Below, piece after piece: positions 1 to 8,116 of a stretch of DNA of 64,000 bases. The first letter of the stretch is position 1, and each line of letters begins with the position of its first letter. The DNA comes from Pseudochrobactrum kiredjianiae. Lineage in GTDB: Bacteria; Pseudomonadota; Alphaproteobacteria; Rhizobiales; Rhizobiaceae. Under the pieces are notes generated by a model. That model was not told the origin of the DNA. It searched no databases and was given only the letters and a program-made list of their open reading frames with translations. A program made the translations under genes and the position numbers. The DNA is taken from assembly GCF_030362795.1 (NCBI RefSeq), contig NZ_JAUCBM010000012.1, forward strand, positions 1 through 64,000, read 5' to 3'.

Positions 1-18
1 TGACCTGCCACTGAACTT

Positions 19-948
19 TCATCCAACGGCGATTAGAGCCTCGGCGGTTTTGACTACGCCAATTGGCGTGTTGGTAGCAACCGGCGGAAACGCCAAGCTT
101 TCATCTTGCGCAGCGTTGGAGCCGGTTGCGGCGATGGATCCAGCATAGTCTGCCGGGGTTTGGTATCCCAGCGACGAGTGTGGCCGGAAATTGTTGTAAT
201 CGTCGGCCCATTGGGCGATGGCGCTGCGGGCGTGATCGAGGCCAAAGAACAGGCTTTCGTTGAGCAATTCGTCGCGCATCCGACCGTTGAAGGATTCAAC
301 ATAGCCGTTCTGCATAGGCTTTCCTGGCGCGATATAGTGCCACTCAACCTTGTGATCCTTCGACCAGGCCAGGATGGCATTCGAGGTGAGTTCCGTGCCG
401 TTATCGGAGACAATCATTCCGGGCTTGCCGCGTCGTTCGATCAGCGTCGTCAGTTCTCGGGCGACACGGCGGCCGGAGATTGAGGTGTCCGGGATTGCTG
501 CCAGGCATTCCCGTGTCACATCATCAACGATATTGAGGATCCGGAACCGTCTCCCGCATGCAAACTGGTCGTGCACGAAATCGAGAGACCAACGGGCATT
601 TGCTTTCGCCTCGACCAGGATCGGCGCACGCGTGCCGACGGCCCTTCGTCGAGCCTTCCGCTTGCGAACCGAAAGCCCTTCCTCGCGATACAGCCGATAG
701 ATGCGGTTGACGCCGGATGGCTCTCCGTCCCGCCTGAGCAGGACGAACAGCCGTCGGTAGCCGAAGCGCCGTCGCTCGTTGGCGAGATCGCGCAACTTTG
801 CTCGCAATTCGACCTCCGGCGGTCGGCAGGACCGATAGCGGATCATCTTGCGATCAGCCGAAACAATCTGGCAGGCCCGCCGCTCCGAAAGACCCATTAT
901 GTCCTTCAGATGTGCAACGGCGTCACGCTTGGCGGCAGGCCCTACCAT
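19..948 (-). CDS. IS3-family transposase OrfB (DDE integrase core)
   Basis: The catalytic subunit, read as OrfAB after a -1 frameshift at the A7 run (949-955). The rve-type integrase core shows the DDE triad as D123 (SLDFVHD), D182 (SDNGTE) and E218 (ESFNG), with the typical 35-residue D-E spacing. An HTH_21-like region precedes the core (about residues 45-100), and the C-terminal motif [14 protein letters not shown] is characteristic of IS3 OrfB. Length (309 aa) is normal and there are no internal stops. The frame overlaps the end of orfA by 7 bases. An independent ATG start exists at 946-948, but translation by frameshift is the family norm. Confidence 0.93.
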   Translation of the reverse strand: MVGPAAKRDAVAHLKDIMGLSERRACQIVSADRKMIRYRSCRPPEVELRAKLRDLANERRRFGYRRLFVLLRRDGEPSGVNRIYRLYREEGLSVRKRKARRRAVGTRAPILVEAKANARWSLDFVHDQFACGRRFRILNIVDDVTRECLAAIPDTSISGRRVARELTTLIERRGKPGMIVSDNGTELTSNAILAWSKDHKVEWHYIAPGKPMQNGYVESFNGRMRDELLNESLFFGLDHARSAIAQWADDYNNFRPHSSLGYQTPADYAGSIAATGSNAAQDESLAFPPVATNTPIGVVKTAEALIAVG

Positions 949-1208
949 TTTTTTGCGAGAAGCTCGCGGAGTGCGGCGGCATCGAGCATCTGCTCGGCCA
1001 ACAGCTTCTTAAGCTTGGCGTTCTCTTCTTCGAGTGCCTTCAGGCGCTTCGCCTCGGACACCTCCATACCGCCGTATTTGGCTTTCCAGTTATAAAATGT
1101 TGCGTCCGAAATCCCATACTTGCGGCACAGGTCGGCCACCTTCATGCCTGCCTCCTGCTCCTTCAGCACCGCAATAATCTGCTCTTCCGTAAATCGCTGC
1201 TTCTTCAT
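942..1208 (-). CDS. IS3-family transposase OrfA (helix-turn-helix subunit)
   Basis: This 88-residue protein has the usual OrfA layout. An N-terminal helix-turn-helix (about residues 5-45, with the TEEQI start and [11 protein letters not shown] recognition segment) is followed by a leucine-rich coiled coil (about 50-85) for multimerisation. It binds the IS ends. The last codons run GCA AAA AAA TGG TAG, giving an A7 slippery stretch. A -1 slip there enters the orfB frame and makes the OrfAB transposase. The family assignment is confident and activity is inferred. Confidence 0.92.
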   Translation of the reverse strand: MKKQRFTEEQIIAVLKEQEAGMKVADLCRKYGISDATFYNWKAKYGGMEVSEAKRLKALEEENAKLKKLLAEQMLDAAALRELLAKKW

Positions 1209-1271
1209 TCGTCCGTCCTTTATCGGGCCGGACTCTAATCCATTCTGGAGGAAATTCTCAGTGGCAGGTCA

Positions 1272-1436
1272 ATCGTTGAAAACGGAAAGAACCGCACGGA
1301 AGATATATCGAACGAGAAATAATACAAAAGCGGATCTGTTCAATTATATTGAGCGCTTCTACAATTCTAAGCGCACCACTCGACACTGGGCTATCTCAGT
1401 CCCAATGACTTTGAAGCCAAGGTGGGATTAGCTTAA
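1272..1436 (+). pseudogene. 3' remnant of a second IS3-family orfB, cut by the IS and frameshifted
   Basis: Directly after the IS end, the plus strand encodes the C-terminus of a different IS3-type OrfB: SLKTERTARK, then ADLFNYIERFYNSKR. A one-base deletion at about 1369-1372 then moves the frame, and the following frame reads TLGYLSPNDFEAKVGLA and stops at 1434-1436. Restoring one C gives the conserved YNSKRHHSTLGYLSP motif. The remnant lacks everything upstream of the insertion point. Bases 1437-1470 (CTTGTGCCCGAAAACAGG) may be what is left of the old terminal repeat. It is non-functional. Confidence 0.8.
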
Positions 1437-1494
1437 CCTTGTGCCCGAAAACAGGCAGCAGGTGAGGCATCTGCTAATGTCGGCTCGTAACCCT

Positions 1495-1806
1495 CTATTT
1501 CAATGCTTTTGAGTGAGCGGGATCTTGTGTAGGTGGAGTAATGCGTTGCTCTAATGGCGCGGTGTCATGGCTTGAATGCTGCTCTTTTATGAGTGATTCT
1601 TTAGCAGGGCGTCTGCGCCTGATGGTTAGAGGTTCAAACTCAGCATGGACATGCGGCCAGTTACGCAGAGCCTCACGTCGAGTGTCGCCAAATAGTCTTT
1701 TAAATTCATTTTTAGTGAAGGTGGTCCGAGCTGCCTTAGAAACCCTACGGCGATAATGCCAAGTGCCAGCATTGGTCAGGATTGCGTATTTCAGCGACAA
1801 ATCCAT
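1495..1806 (-). pseudogene. Truncated phage/island-type tyrosine integrase (N-terminal DUF6538-like fragment)
   Basis: About 103 residues from the ATG at 1806 (an in-frame start at 1869 also exists). The N-terminus (SLKYAILTNAGTWHYRRRV...FKRLFGDTRREALRNWPHVHAEFE) resembles the DUF6538 domain that opens many proteobacterial tyrosine recombinases. The core-binding and catalytic domains (R-H-R-H-Y) are missing; the frame degenerates into low-complexity sequence and stops. It lies 75 bp beyond the 3' end of tRNA-Leu, which is the usual position of an integrase next to its attachment site. It is probably the relic of an element that integrated in this tRNA gene. The domain call is by eye and moderately sure. 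Confidence 0.55.
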
Positions 1807-1880
1807 TGTGTACTCAAATGTGTATCTGAGAAGTGCTGAAACTGTTATTTCATTGAAATATAAGGGCAATAAAAGCCAAA

Positions 1881-1965
1881 TGGTGCGGTCGAGAAGACTC
1901 GAACTTCCACGGGTTGCCCCACAGCGACCTCAACGCTGCGCGTCTACCAATTCCGCCACGACCGC
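1881..1965 (-). tRNA. tRNA-Leu(GAG), copy 1
   Basis: The reverse complement folds as an 85-nt class II tRNA. The acceptor stem is GCGGTCG/CGACCGC, the discriminator A is followed by an encoded CCA, the anticodon stem is CAGCG/CGCTG with loop TTGAGGT (anticodon GAG), and there is a long variable arm. A second, identical copy is at 14780-14864. A promoter precedes it on the minus strand. Confidence 0.97.
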
Positions 1966-2001
1966 ACTGTGTGGTAGAAACCGAATTGCTTCGGTGAACG
2001 C

Positions 2002-2030
2002 GATGTAGCAAATCACTATCGCAGTGACAA
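2002..2030 (-). promoter_or_regulatory. Sigma-70-type promoter of tRNA-Leu copy 1
   Basis: On the minus strand TTGTCA (2025-2030) and TACATC (2002-2007) are separated by exactly 17 bp, with initiation expected about 30 bp before the mature tRNA. The same pair with the same spacing precedes copy 2, so the duplication includes a working promoter. Confidence 0.7.
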
Positions 2031-2216
2031 GCCAAATTATTCATCAATAATATCAATATGCTTGTAATTTTTTGATGAACGCGCACAACTGATGCATTTT
2101 CATCCTTTACAAGCAGGTTTTGAGCCAATCTGTACGTTTATTTTAACTGGCATATCATGCCATCACAGCCGTTGAGTTCTATCTAAGCGACTGTAATGGC
2201 ATAAGGATAAATGCAT

Positions 2217-3353
2217 TTAGTTTGGTGAGCCTATCTGCAACACTGTAAAATTACGCTGCAGATAGAGGTTCATCATCTGCGACAGGATTGGATTTGCGGA
2301 GCTTTCTGTTGACGGAGCAGTAATGCTGAAAGTGGCAGCGCAAAGCGCTCCTGATTGCACGGTGTTATAGGAGGTTTTGCCTTCAACCGTTTCAGCCATA
2401 GATTTCTGCCAGGCAGCGGTGATACCTTCGGCAGCCTGTTTGGCTGTTGCACAATCAGCATAAGATAGTGAGATCACCATTGCCGGTGCGTTGTTCATTT
2501 GCACGTCAGCAATCACACCGCCAAAATACGGCGCAATGCCTTGTCTTCCTGCTTCTATATTCGCTTTGAAATTTTGTTTCGCCGTTTCAATATCTGATGG
2601 TGAAGAAGGCAGGATTTTCATTGGATCAATGTCATTGAGCCCCATAACCGGCGATATAATCGCGGCCTGAATAATGTTTCCGTCCTTTGAAGGGATAGCG
2701 TCTTTTAAACCGCTGAGAGCAGCCCTGATGACTTCACTGTCAGCAATTGACGGCTGAGACTGAGAGGATGCTATGGCCGCGCTGTCTGAAGACGCCTGAA
2801 TGACAACGTCATTGACTGGTAAAATGAAACTCGTTGCACCGGTACCACCGCGCCACGGGCTTTGTGGATCTCTTTTTGTAAAGTCGATTTTATTGGCTTC
2901 ACCATTCGCGAGCAGCCCTGAAATTCCACCCTCAACCGGTACAAAATCAGTTTGTTTTAGTGCAGTAGTTAGCGACTGCACTGCTTGCTCATTTGGTAGC
3001 CCCCAATAAGTTACAGTCGCAGGTGACTGGCCAAATCCTGCAAAATAAGAAAGTTCATCAAGCGAGACTTTCGCTTTATCCGACCATTCCGCTACGCCGT
3101 AGCCTATTGATTCAAGCGGGCGGAGTGACTGAGACAGAACAAGCCTGCGCATTGCTTCAACCGATGGGGTTGATTTCTCCAAGCCTTTCCAAGCCTGAAC
3201 ATCCAGAAAAAACACCTGCATCGCTTGCGGGGAAGAGAGTAATGCTTGCGGCATCTGTTTCAAGGCCAGCTCCAGCTTTTGGGTGCTGTCCTGTGCATTG
3301 GCTGAGGTGCAAAATCCTGCCATAAGACACAGTGTTATAGCCTTTAAACGCAT
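2217..3353 (-). CDS. Secreted protein of unknown function
   Basis: I chose the ATG at 3353 because a GGGAG ribosome site lies 8 bases upstream and the protein then opens with a clean signal peptide (MRLKAITLCLMAGFCTSANAQ, cleavage after ANA/AQ). The longer frame to 3509 adds no recognisable sequence. The mature part (about 357 aa) has no membrane segment and is rich in Ala, Ser and Gln. It contains three cysteines, two of them near the C-terminus, which could form a periplasmic disulphide. I do not recognise the family. It stands alone, upstream of and in the same direction as the tRNA-Leu, inside the interval bounded by the tRNA duplication. Confidence 0.75.
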   Translation of the reverse strand: MRLKAITLCLMAGFCTSANAQDSTQKLELALKQMPQALLSSPQAMQVFFLDVQAWKGLEKSTPSVEAMRRLVLSQSLRPLESIGYGVAEWSDKAKVSLDELSYFAGFGQSPATVTYWGLPNEQAVQSLTTALKQTDFVPVEGGISGLLANGEANKIDFTKRDPQSPWRGGTGATSFILPVNDVVIQASSDSAAIASSQSQPSIADSEVIRAALSGLKDAIPSKDGNIIQAAIISPVMGLNDIDPMKILPSSPSDIETAKQNFKANIEAGRQGIAPYFGGVIADVQMNNAPAMVISLSYADCATAKQAAEGITAAWQKSMAETVEGKTSYNTVQSGALCAATFSITAPSTESSANPILSQMMNLYLQRNFTVLQIGSPN

Positions 3354-3570
3354 TGGTTTTCTCCCGTATTTCATTCTTTGCCGGATATCGATACGCCATG
3401 ATTGTGCTTGGTGAATGTCAGCAGATAAAGCACAATGAACGGCAACTGATTGAGTGACGTATGGACAAGTCAAGCATAGCTTTGACCATTGGCAACCGCT
3501 TTTTGTCAACCTTCAAAGGGGCAGCGCCACTTTCAGTGCAGGGCAAAATCCAACGCAAAATGAGCGTAAT

Positions 3571-4446
3571 TTAAGGTTTTGTGGCAAACATATCGGCCAA
3601 AGTTGCGGCAAAGCTTTTAGCGATTGTTGAGCGGTTTTTGTCGGTGCTGACATAAATTCCGACAACGGCATCTCCCAATTGCGGGAGATTGGGATTCGCT
3701 GTAATTGCCCGCAGCGTCGGCGGAATAACGCGATCTGCTAAGGCAGTAATCCCGAAGCCACCCTGCAATGCAGCCGTAATACCGGTCAGGCTGGGGCTGG
3801 TATAAACAATTTCGAAGCTTTTTCCTTCGCGCTGCAAAGCGGTCAGCATATTGCGGCGGTACAGGCAGCCTTCAGGATAACAGACAATACGCAGATCGTT
3901 GCTGGCTTTGTCGTCCATATAAGCGGGGAGATCACTATTGCCGCCCACCCACGAAAGCGTTTCTTTCCATGTCATGAATACGCCTTCTGCGGGGCCATCA
4001 GCAGTCATGGCGACGACAATATCCAGCAACCCTGCGCGTAAACCCCGTAACAGATTGTAGGACAGATCACAGGTGATATCAAAAGTCATATTGGCTGTTG
4101 TGCTGTTTTGGCTGCCCATCAGTTGTGGTAAAAAATGATCGGCATAATCATTTGGTATCCCAAGCCGAAGTCTGCCGATCGTCTCGCGTTTTGAGAGCTT
4201 CAGCATCATTTCATCGTTGAGAGCCAGTATTTGTCGTGCATAGCTGGCAACGGTCTCGCCATATTCAGTGAGCTGGGCACCGCCGTCTTTTGAAAATAGT
4301 GAAGTGCCGAGCAGTTCCTGCAAGCGCTTCATTTGCAGGCTGATTGCTGGCTGCGTTCGCCCCAGTTGTTCACCCGCCCGTCCATAGCCTCTCAAGTCTA
4401 TAATAGTGACAAATGTCCTGAGCAGATCTGTCGGAATATTGCGCAT
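3571..4446 (-). CDS. LysR-family transcriptional regulator
   Basis: The start at 4446 gives 291 aa, the normal LysR length; a longer in-frame extension to 4581 is not LysR-like. The N-terminal winged helix-turn-helix (about residues 1-60: LLRTFVTIIDLRGYGRAGEQLGRTQPAISLQMKRLQELLG) binds DNA. The rest is the two-lobed effector-binding domain. It lies 167 bp downstream of an MHS-type permease and a creatinase, all on the minus strand. It is therefore a likely activator of that pair, with creatine or a related compound as effector; this is inference from context. The substitution of Gly-Tyr in the usual GS(F/I/L)T turn is a minor oddity. Confidence 0.88.
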   Translation of the reverse strand: MRNIPTDLLRTFVTIIDLRGYGRAGEQLGRTQPAISLQMKRLQELLGTSLFSKDGGAQLTEYGETVASYARQILALNDEMMLKLSKRETIGRLRLGIPNDYADHFLPQLMGSQNSTTANMTFDITCDLSYNLLRGLRAGLLDIVVAMTADGPAEGVFMTWKETLSWVGGNSDLPAYMDDKASNDLRIVCYPEGCLYRRNMLTALQREGKSFEIVYTSPSLTGITAALQGGFGITALADRVIPPTLRAITANPNLPQLGDAVVGIYVSTDKNRSTIAKSFAATLADMFATKP

Positions 4447-4613
4447 CTCAGTCCCACCTGAAATTTTGCCAGCAAGAATCCATGCCAGCGCCCCCTCGCA
4501 AAACTCTATAGTATTGAATTTGTGTTTGCTGATAAATCTTGCCCGACCTGAACAGACCGGCACGACATGAGAGTGCCTCATGTCGTGCCATATAGGTCAT
4601 CGTTTGGCCGGCT

Positions 4614-5963
4614 TTAGTCCGCGAGTGGTTTGCCCGCGGTTTCCCGTGCAAAGCACATTGCAAGAAGTGAAACCATGGCGATGGCCACCAGATACCAGGC
4701 AGGCGCTAGTTTGCTGCCGGTAATATTAATCAGGAATGTAGCGATCAGCGGTGCTGTGCCACCGAGAAATGCCTGAGCCGTGTTGAAGCTAAAAGCGAAG
4801 CCGCTATAGCGCACACGTGTCGGGAAAATCTCCGTAAGAAAACACGGCAAAGTACCGTCATTGACTGTCAGTAAAATACCGAAAGCAATCTGAATAAGAA
4901 TGATACCCGTTAATGTTGCGCCATCCAGCATTGCAAATAGCGGAACGGTTAAAGCGATAAACAGGATGGACGCGAGTATCAGAGCGACTTTACGGCCTAT
5001 TTTGTCGGAGATTGCGCCCATAACAAAAATGGACAAGACATAGATCGCCAATGAAATACTGACGGTTAAAAAGGCTTCTGTTTCGCCGACATTCAGCTCG
5101 GTAATCAGATAGGTCGGCATATAGCTCAGGATCAAATAGAAACCGACGGCATTCAGGCTGGTCACACCAATCGAAATGAGCACTTCACGACGATAGGTGG
5201 TGAAAATTTCTTTGGCAGGTGTGGCAGTAACACGATGCTGGTTTTCTAATTCTCTGAATTTCGGTGTGTCTTCAATTTTCAGCCGGATATAGATACCGAT
5301 GGCACCGAGAGGTAAAGCGAGCAGGAATGGTAGCCTCCAGCCGTATGACTGCATTTCTTCAGGTGTCAGGAATGCAAACAAGCCAGCTGCCATCAATGAA
5401 CCTGCAAGCAGGCCTGCTGCGGTGCTGGCAGGCACAAGGCTGGTGTAAAGGCCGCGTTTTGCAGGCGGAGAATATTCGGCAATAAAGGATGTTGCACCGG
5501 CATATTCACCGGAGGCAGAAAAACCCTGCACCATACGCAATAGTAATAATAGTGCAGGCGCCATCATGCCAATTTGGGTATAGGAGGGCAGGAATGCAAT
5601 CAATGTTGTTGCGCCGGACATGATCAGGATGGAAAAGGACAGGGCTGTACGTCGTCCGATCCGGTCACCAATACTGCCCCAGATGATACCGCCGATCGGC
5701 CGGATAATGAAAGAAATTGCGAACACCGCAAATGTTGCCATCAAAGCAGCAGAAGGGGCGATATCCGGAAAAAACACAACGGCGATAATCGTTGCGAGAT
5801 AGCCGTATGATGCGTAGTCAAACCATTCAACAAAATTGCCGAGTGAGCTTGCGATCAAAACCTTTCTCAGTGTTTTCTGCGATACTGCGCTTTCGGTGCC
5901 GCTGAATGTTACTGATTGTTTAATCGCATTGTCACCCCTGTCGGGGCTTAAAGCTGCTGACAT
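4614..5963 (-). CDS. MHS-type major facilitator permease (possible creatine/organic acid:H+ symporter)
   Basis: The start at 5963 follows AAGGAGG by 6 bases, giving 449 aa. It has 12 predicted membrane helices and the metabolite:H+ symporter (ProP/KgtP/ShiA) hallmarks: NFVEWFDYASYGYLA in helix 1, the RPIGGIIWGSIGDRIGRR loop between helices 2 and 3, and SDKIGRK between helices 8 and 9. Members carry small zwitterions or carboxylates with protons across the inner membrane. The creatinase gene is immediately upstream (about 100 bp) in the same direction, so creatine uptake is a reasonable guess that the sequence cannot prove. Other options are betaine, proline or a dicarboxylate. Confidence 0.85.
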   Translation of the reverse strand: MSAALSPDRGDNAIKQSVTFSGTESAVSQKTLRKVLIASSLGNFVEWFDYASYGYLATIIAVVFFPDIAPSAALMATFAVFAISFIIRPIGGIIWGSIGDRIGRRTALSFSILIMSGATTLIAFLPSYTQIGMMAPALLLLLRMVQGFSASGEYAGATSFIAEYSPPAKRGLYTSLVPASTAAGLLAGSLMAAGLFAFLTPEEMQSYGWRLPFLLALPLGAIGIYIRLKIEDTPKFRELENQHRVTATPAKEIFTTYRREVLISIGVTSLNAVGFYLILSYMPTYLITELNVGETEAFLTVSISLAIYVLSIFVMGAISDKIGRKVALILASILFIALTVPLFAMLDGATLTGIILIQIAFGILLTVNDGTLPCFLTEIFPTRVRYSGFAFSFNTAQAFLGGTAPLIATFLINITGSKLAPAWYLVAIAMVSLLAMCFARETAGKPLAD

Positions 5964-6036
5964 AATTCCTCCTTGGGCAGTGCTGCATTGCAGCATCTAC
6001 TCTCTTGTTCCCGATAGTTTTCTTATGTTTTTATGA

Positions 6037-6067
6037 AAAAGCACCGGCCTTGATGACCGGTGCTTTT
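6037..6067 (-). terminator. Rho-independent terminator of creatinase
   Basis: An 11-bp perfect stem AAAAGCACCGG / CCGGTGCTTTT with a 9-nt loop sits directly after the creatinase stop codon. The uridine run is on the minus-strand transcript. It would limit read-through to the permease gene, which has its own GGAGG ribosome site. Confidence 0.75.
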
Positions 6068-6069
6068 CG

Positions 6070-7308
6070 TTACTTTACGCTGATAATATTATGCTCAGGG
6101 CCGAATGGAAATCCGGTGATATTGGTTGAGCTGTTTTCGCCAATCACCATGATATCGTGTTCGCGATAACCGCCTGCACCGGGCAGACCTTGCGGAATGG
6201 AAAGCATCGGCTCCATTGAAACGACCATGCCGGGTTGAAGAACTGTTTTGACATCTTCGCGCAGTTCCACGCCGCCTTCACGACCATAGTAATGGCACAT
6301 CACACCAAAGGAATGACCGTATCCGAAGGATCTGTAACCCAGCAGATTGTGGCTGCGGTAAATTTCATTGAGCTCTTTGGCAATGTCGCCACAGCAGGTA
6401 CCGGGCTGCAATAGCTCTAATCCGCGACGATGGACGGCACAATTAATCTCCCAGATTTTCAGGCTGGCATCATCGGCATGATCTAAGAACATGGTACGTT
6501 CCAGCGCGGTGTAATAACCTGCAATCATAGGAAAGCAGTTCATCGACAGGATATCGCCTTTTTGAACACGGCGGCTGGTCACCGGATTATGCGCACCATC
6601 GGTATTGATGCCCGATTGAAACCACGACCAGCTGTCCATCAGCTCGGCATGAGGTAGCTGCTCGGCGATAAAGCGGATCATCGCCTGTGTTCCGGCCATT
6701 GCAACTTCATATTCCGGCACGTTTTCATGAATGCTATTGAAAATCGCTGCACCACCAGCATCAGCTGTTGCTGTGCCTGTTTTGATTAGTGCGATTTCTT
6801 CTTCAGATTTGACCGTTCTGAACCACATAATGTGCTGGCTGATATCGATAAATTCTACATCCGGAAACGCTTCATCCAGTAGTGCCCGAAAATGCAGATC
6901 AATATGGTCAAACTCAATGCCGACACGCTTGGCCTTAGGCAATGTCTGCTGAAGGGCATAGAAATAATTATCACGGTTCCAGTCGGTATAGGTGATATTA
7001 TCACCATAGGTCCGGCGCCACGGCTGACCGGCATCAACCCCTGCAGATATTGAAACAGCTTTCGTGTCTGTCACAACGAAGGCATAGCGTCTGGCAAAGG
7101 AACAATAAACGAAATCAGCGAAATAGCAGATATTATGATAGGATGTGAGCAGGGCGGCATCGAGGCCGGTTTCCTGCAGTATCTTGCGTAAACCATCATG
7201 GCGGCGGTTCATTTCAGCGGTGGTGAAAGTTGGCGTGACCTTATCGCCGTTGTGCATTTTTTGCAGACGCGCCAATTCATTTAATGTGTTCGTGACATGC
7301 ATATTCAT
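6070..7308 (-). CDS. Creatinase (creatine amidinohydrolase)
   Basis: Hydrolyses creatine to sarcosine and urea in the cytoplasm (EC 3.5.3.3). The 412-aa protein has the pita-bread fold shared with Xaa-Pro peptidases, but it follows the Pseudomonas creatinase pattern closely. Segments include TSYHNICYFADFVYCSF, GQPWRRT, the block WFQSGINTDGAHNPVT whose His (H240 here) corresponds to the catalytic His232, MNCFPMIAGYYTALERT, FGYGHSFG, and PGAGGYREHDI near the end. The metal ligands of true aminopeptidases are absent, as in creatinase. No sarcosine oxidase, creatininase or urease is nearby. A clear AGGGGAA ribosome site precedes the ATG. It is grouped with an MHS permease and a LysR regulator. 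Confidence 0.92.
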   Translation of the reverse strand: MNMHVTNTLNELARLQKMHNGDKVTPTFTTAEMNRRHDGLRKILQETGLDAALLTSYHNICYFADFVYCSFARRYAFVVTDTKAVSISAGVDAGQPWRRTYGDNITYTDWNRDNYFYALQQTLPKAKRVGIEFDHIDLHFRALLDEAFPDVEFIDISQHIMWFRTVKSEEEIALIKTGTATADAGGAAIFNSIHENVPEYEVAMAGTQAMIRFIAEQLPHAELMDSWSWFQSGINTDGAHNPVTSRRVQKGDILSMNCFPMIAGYYTALERTMFLDHADDASLKIWEINCAVHRRGLELLQPGTCCGDIAKELNEIYRSHNLLGYRSFGYGHSFGVMCHYYGREGGVELREDVKTVLQPGMVVSMEPMLSIPQGLPGAGGYREHDIMVIGENSSTNITGFPFGPEHNIISVK

Positions 7309-7549
7309 AATGACTTCCCCTTTATTTCTGATGTTGGGAGAGACGTTATGAATTTAAAAATCAGCTTTCCAATGAGTAATTCATATGGCTCGATTTGCGT
7401 TGCTTATAAGCAGGCAGAAGGCGGGGCTGGTCGTATATTTTTGTGAGTTTTGACGATAATCGTTTGGAATAATCGGCTTTTCAGCGGAATATGCAACTGA
7501 TAAATGTAGAGTAACCTCTGATATTTCTGATCTTCAAATGGAGACCACC
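7309..7549. other. Divergent intergenic region between creatinase and a small exported protein
   Basis: 241 bp without a gene. It must hold the creatinase promoter (minus strand) and that of the next gene (plus strand). I see no convincing operator palindrome or riboswitch. Confidence 0.5.
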
Positions 7550-8011
7550 ATGCGCCGCCGTTTCTTAATTGCATCAGCCTTTTTCCTGTTACCGGTTTCA
7601 GCCATGGCGCTGGATAATGATGAGGAGCTTAGGCTGGATTTGCCGCATGGTGAGGTTATAATTGCGATTAATCAGGTTGAAGGTGAGGGGCTGGTTATCC
7701 ATGCGGGCGGAGATAAAGAGCTGCTGATGGAAAGCGCATATATGCCGGAGGTTATGACAACCTATGAAAATAGTGTTCTGTTGCAACTGGCGATGGGCGG
7801 CAATGCTTGTCCGGCAACTTATGCCTGGCTGACCTATGACGGCAAGGAATTGCACGCCAGCAAGGAATTCGGAACCTGTCAGGAAGGCGGTGAGCTGAAG
7901 AAAACAGACGGTTTTCCGGCCTTTATCATGGATGACGGGGATTCAGATACGCAGCAAATTCGCTATGACTATGATGGCAAAACCATCAAGCAAACCAAGC
8001 TGACACGCTAA
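7550..8011 (+). CDS. Small exported protein of unknown function
   Basis: I prefer the second ATG (7550) because GGAG lies 6 bases before it; the first ATG (7538) has no ribosome site. The 153-aa product starts with MRRRFLIASAFFLLPVSAMA, a classical signal peptide with an Ala-x-Ala cut. The mature part is acidic and contains two cysteines (in GGNACPATY and FGTCQEGG) that could form a periplasmic disulphide. I do not recognise the fold. It is a single gene, closed by the hairpin at 8060-8089. Confidence 0.75.
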   Translation: MRRRFLIASAFFLLPVSAMALDNDEELRLDLPHGEVIIAINQVEGEGLVIHAGGDKELLMESAYMPEVMTTYENSVLLQLAMGGNACPATYAWLTYDGKELHASKEFGTCQEGGELKKTDGFPAFIMDDGDSDTQQIRYDYDGKTIKQTKLTR

Positions 8012-8059
8012 GAAGCGTCAGCTCTAAGCGTAAGATTTGTTCATGTCCGAAGTTTCCCG

Positions 8060-8089
8060 ATGAAGAGCGTCTTTAAGAGCGCTCTTCAT
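8060..8089. terminator. Hairpin between convergent genes
   Basis: A perfect 10-bp stem ATGAAGAGCG / CGCTCTTCAT with a 10-nt loop lies between the convergent genes ending at 8011 and 8117. There is no strong T-run, so termination is plausible but not certain. Confidence 0.5.
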
Positions 8090-8116
8090 GAGATGTTTTA
8101 TGTTTGGCGGGGCAAT

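Larger units (their letters stand above)
1..1271 (-). mobile_element. IS3-family (IS407-group) insertion sequence, complete
   Basis: The left end (TGACCTGCCACTGA, from base 1) and the reverse complement of the right end (TGACCTGCCACTGA, ending at 1271) match exactly for 14 bp and then imperfectly to about 40 bp. These are the terminal inverted repeats. The element carries orfA and orfB on the minus strand with a -1 frameshift window, as is usual for IS3 elements. Both reading frames are undamaged, so it may still be active. The left flank is outside the window, so the target duplication (normally 4 bp in this group) cannot be checked. It interrupts an older IS remnant on its right side. Confidence 0.93.
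1881..2033. repeat. Long direct repeat, left copy (tRNA-Leu plus promoter)
   Basis: Bases 1881-2019 match 14780-14918 with one mismatch, and similarity continues patchily through the promoter -35 box to 2033. The two copies have the same orientation and are 12,899 bp apart. Recombination between them would loop out the whole interval while leaving one intact tRNA gene. Confidence 0.9.

Noticed and set aside
1850-2128. 92-codon frame crossing the tRNA-Leu gene
   Set aside because: It spans a structural RNA; a similar frame appears at copy 2 only because the tRNA is repeated.
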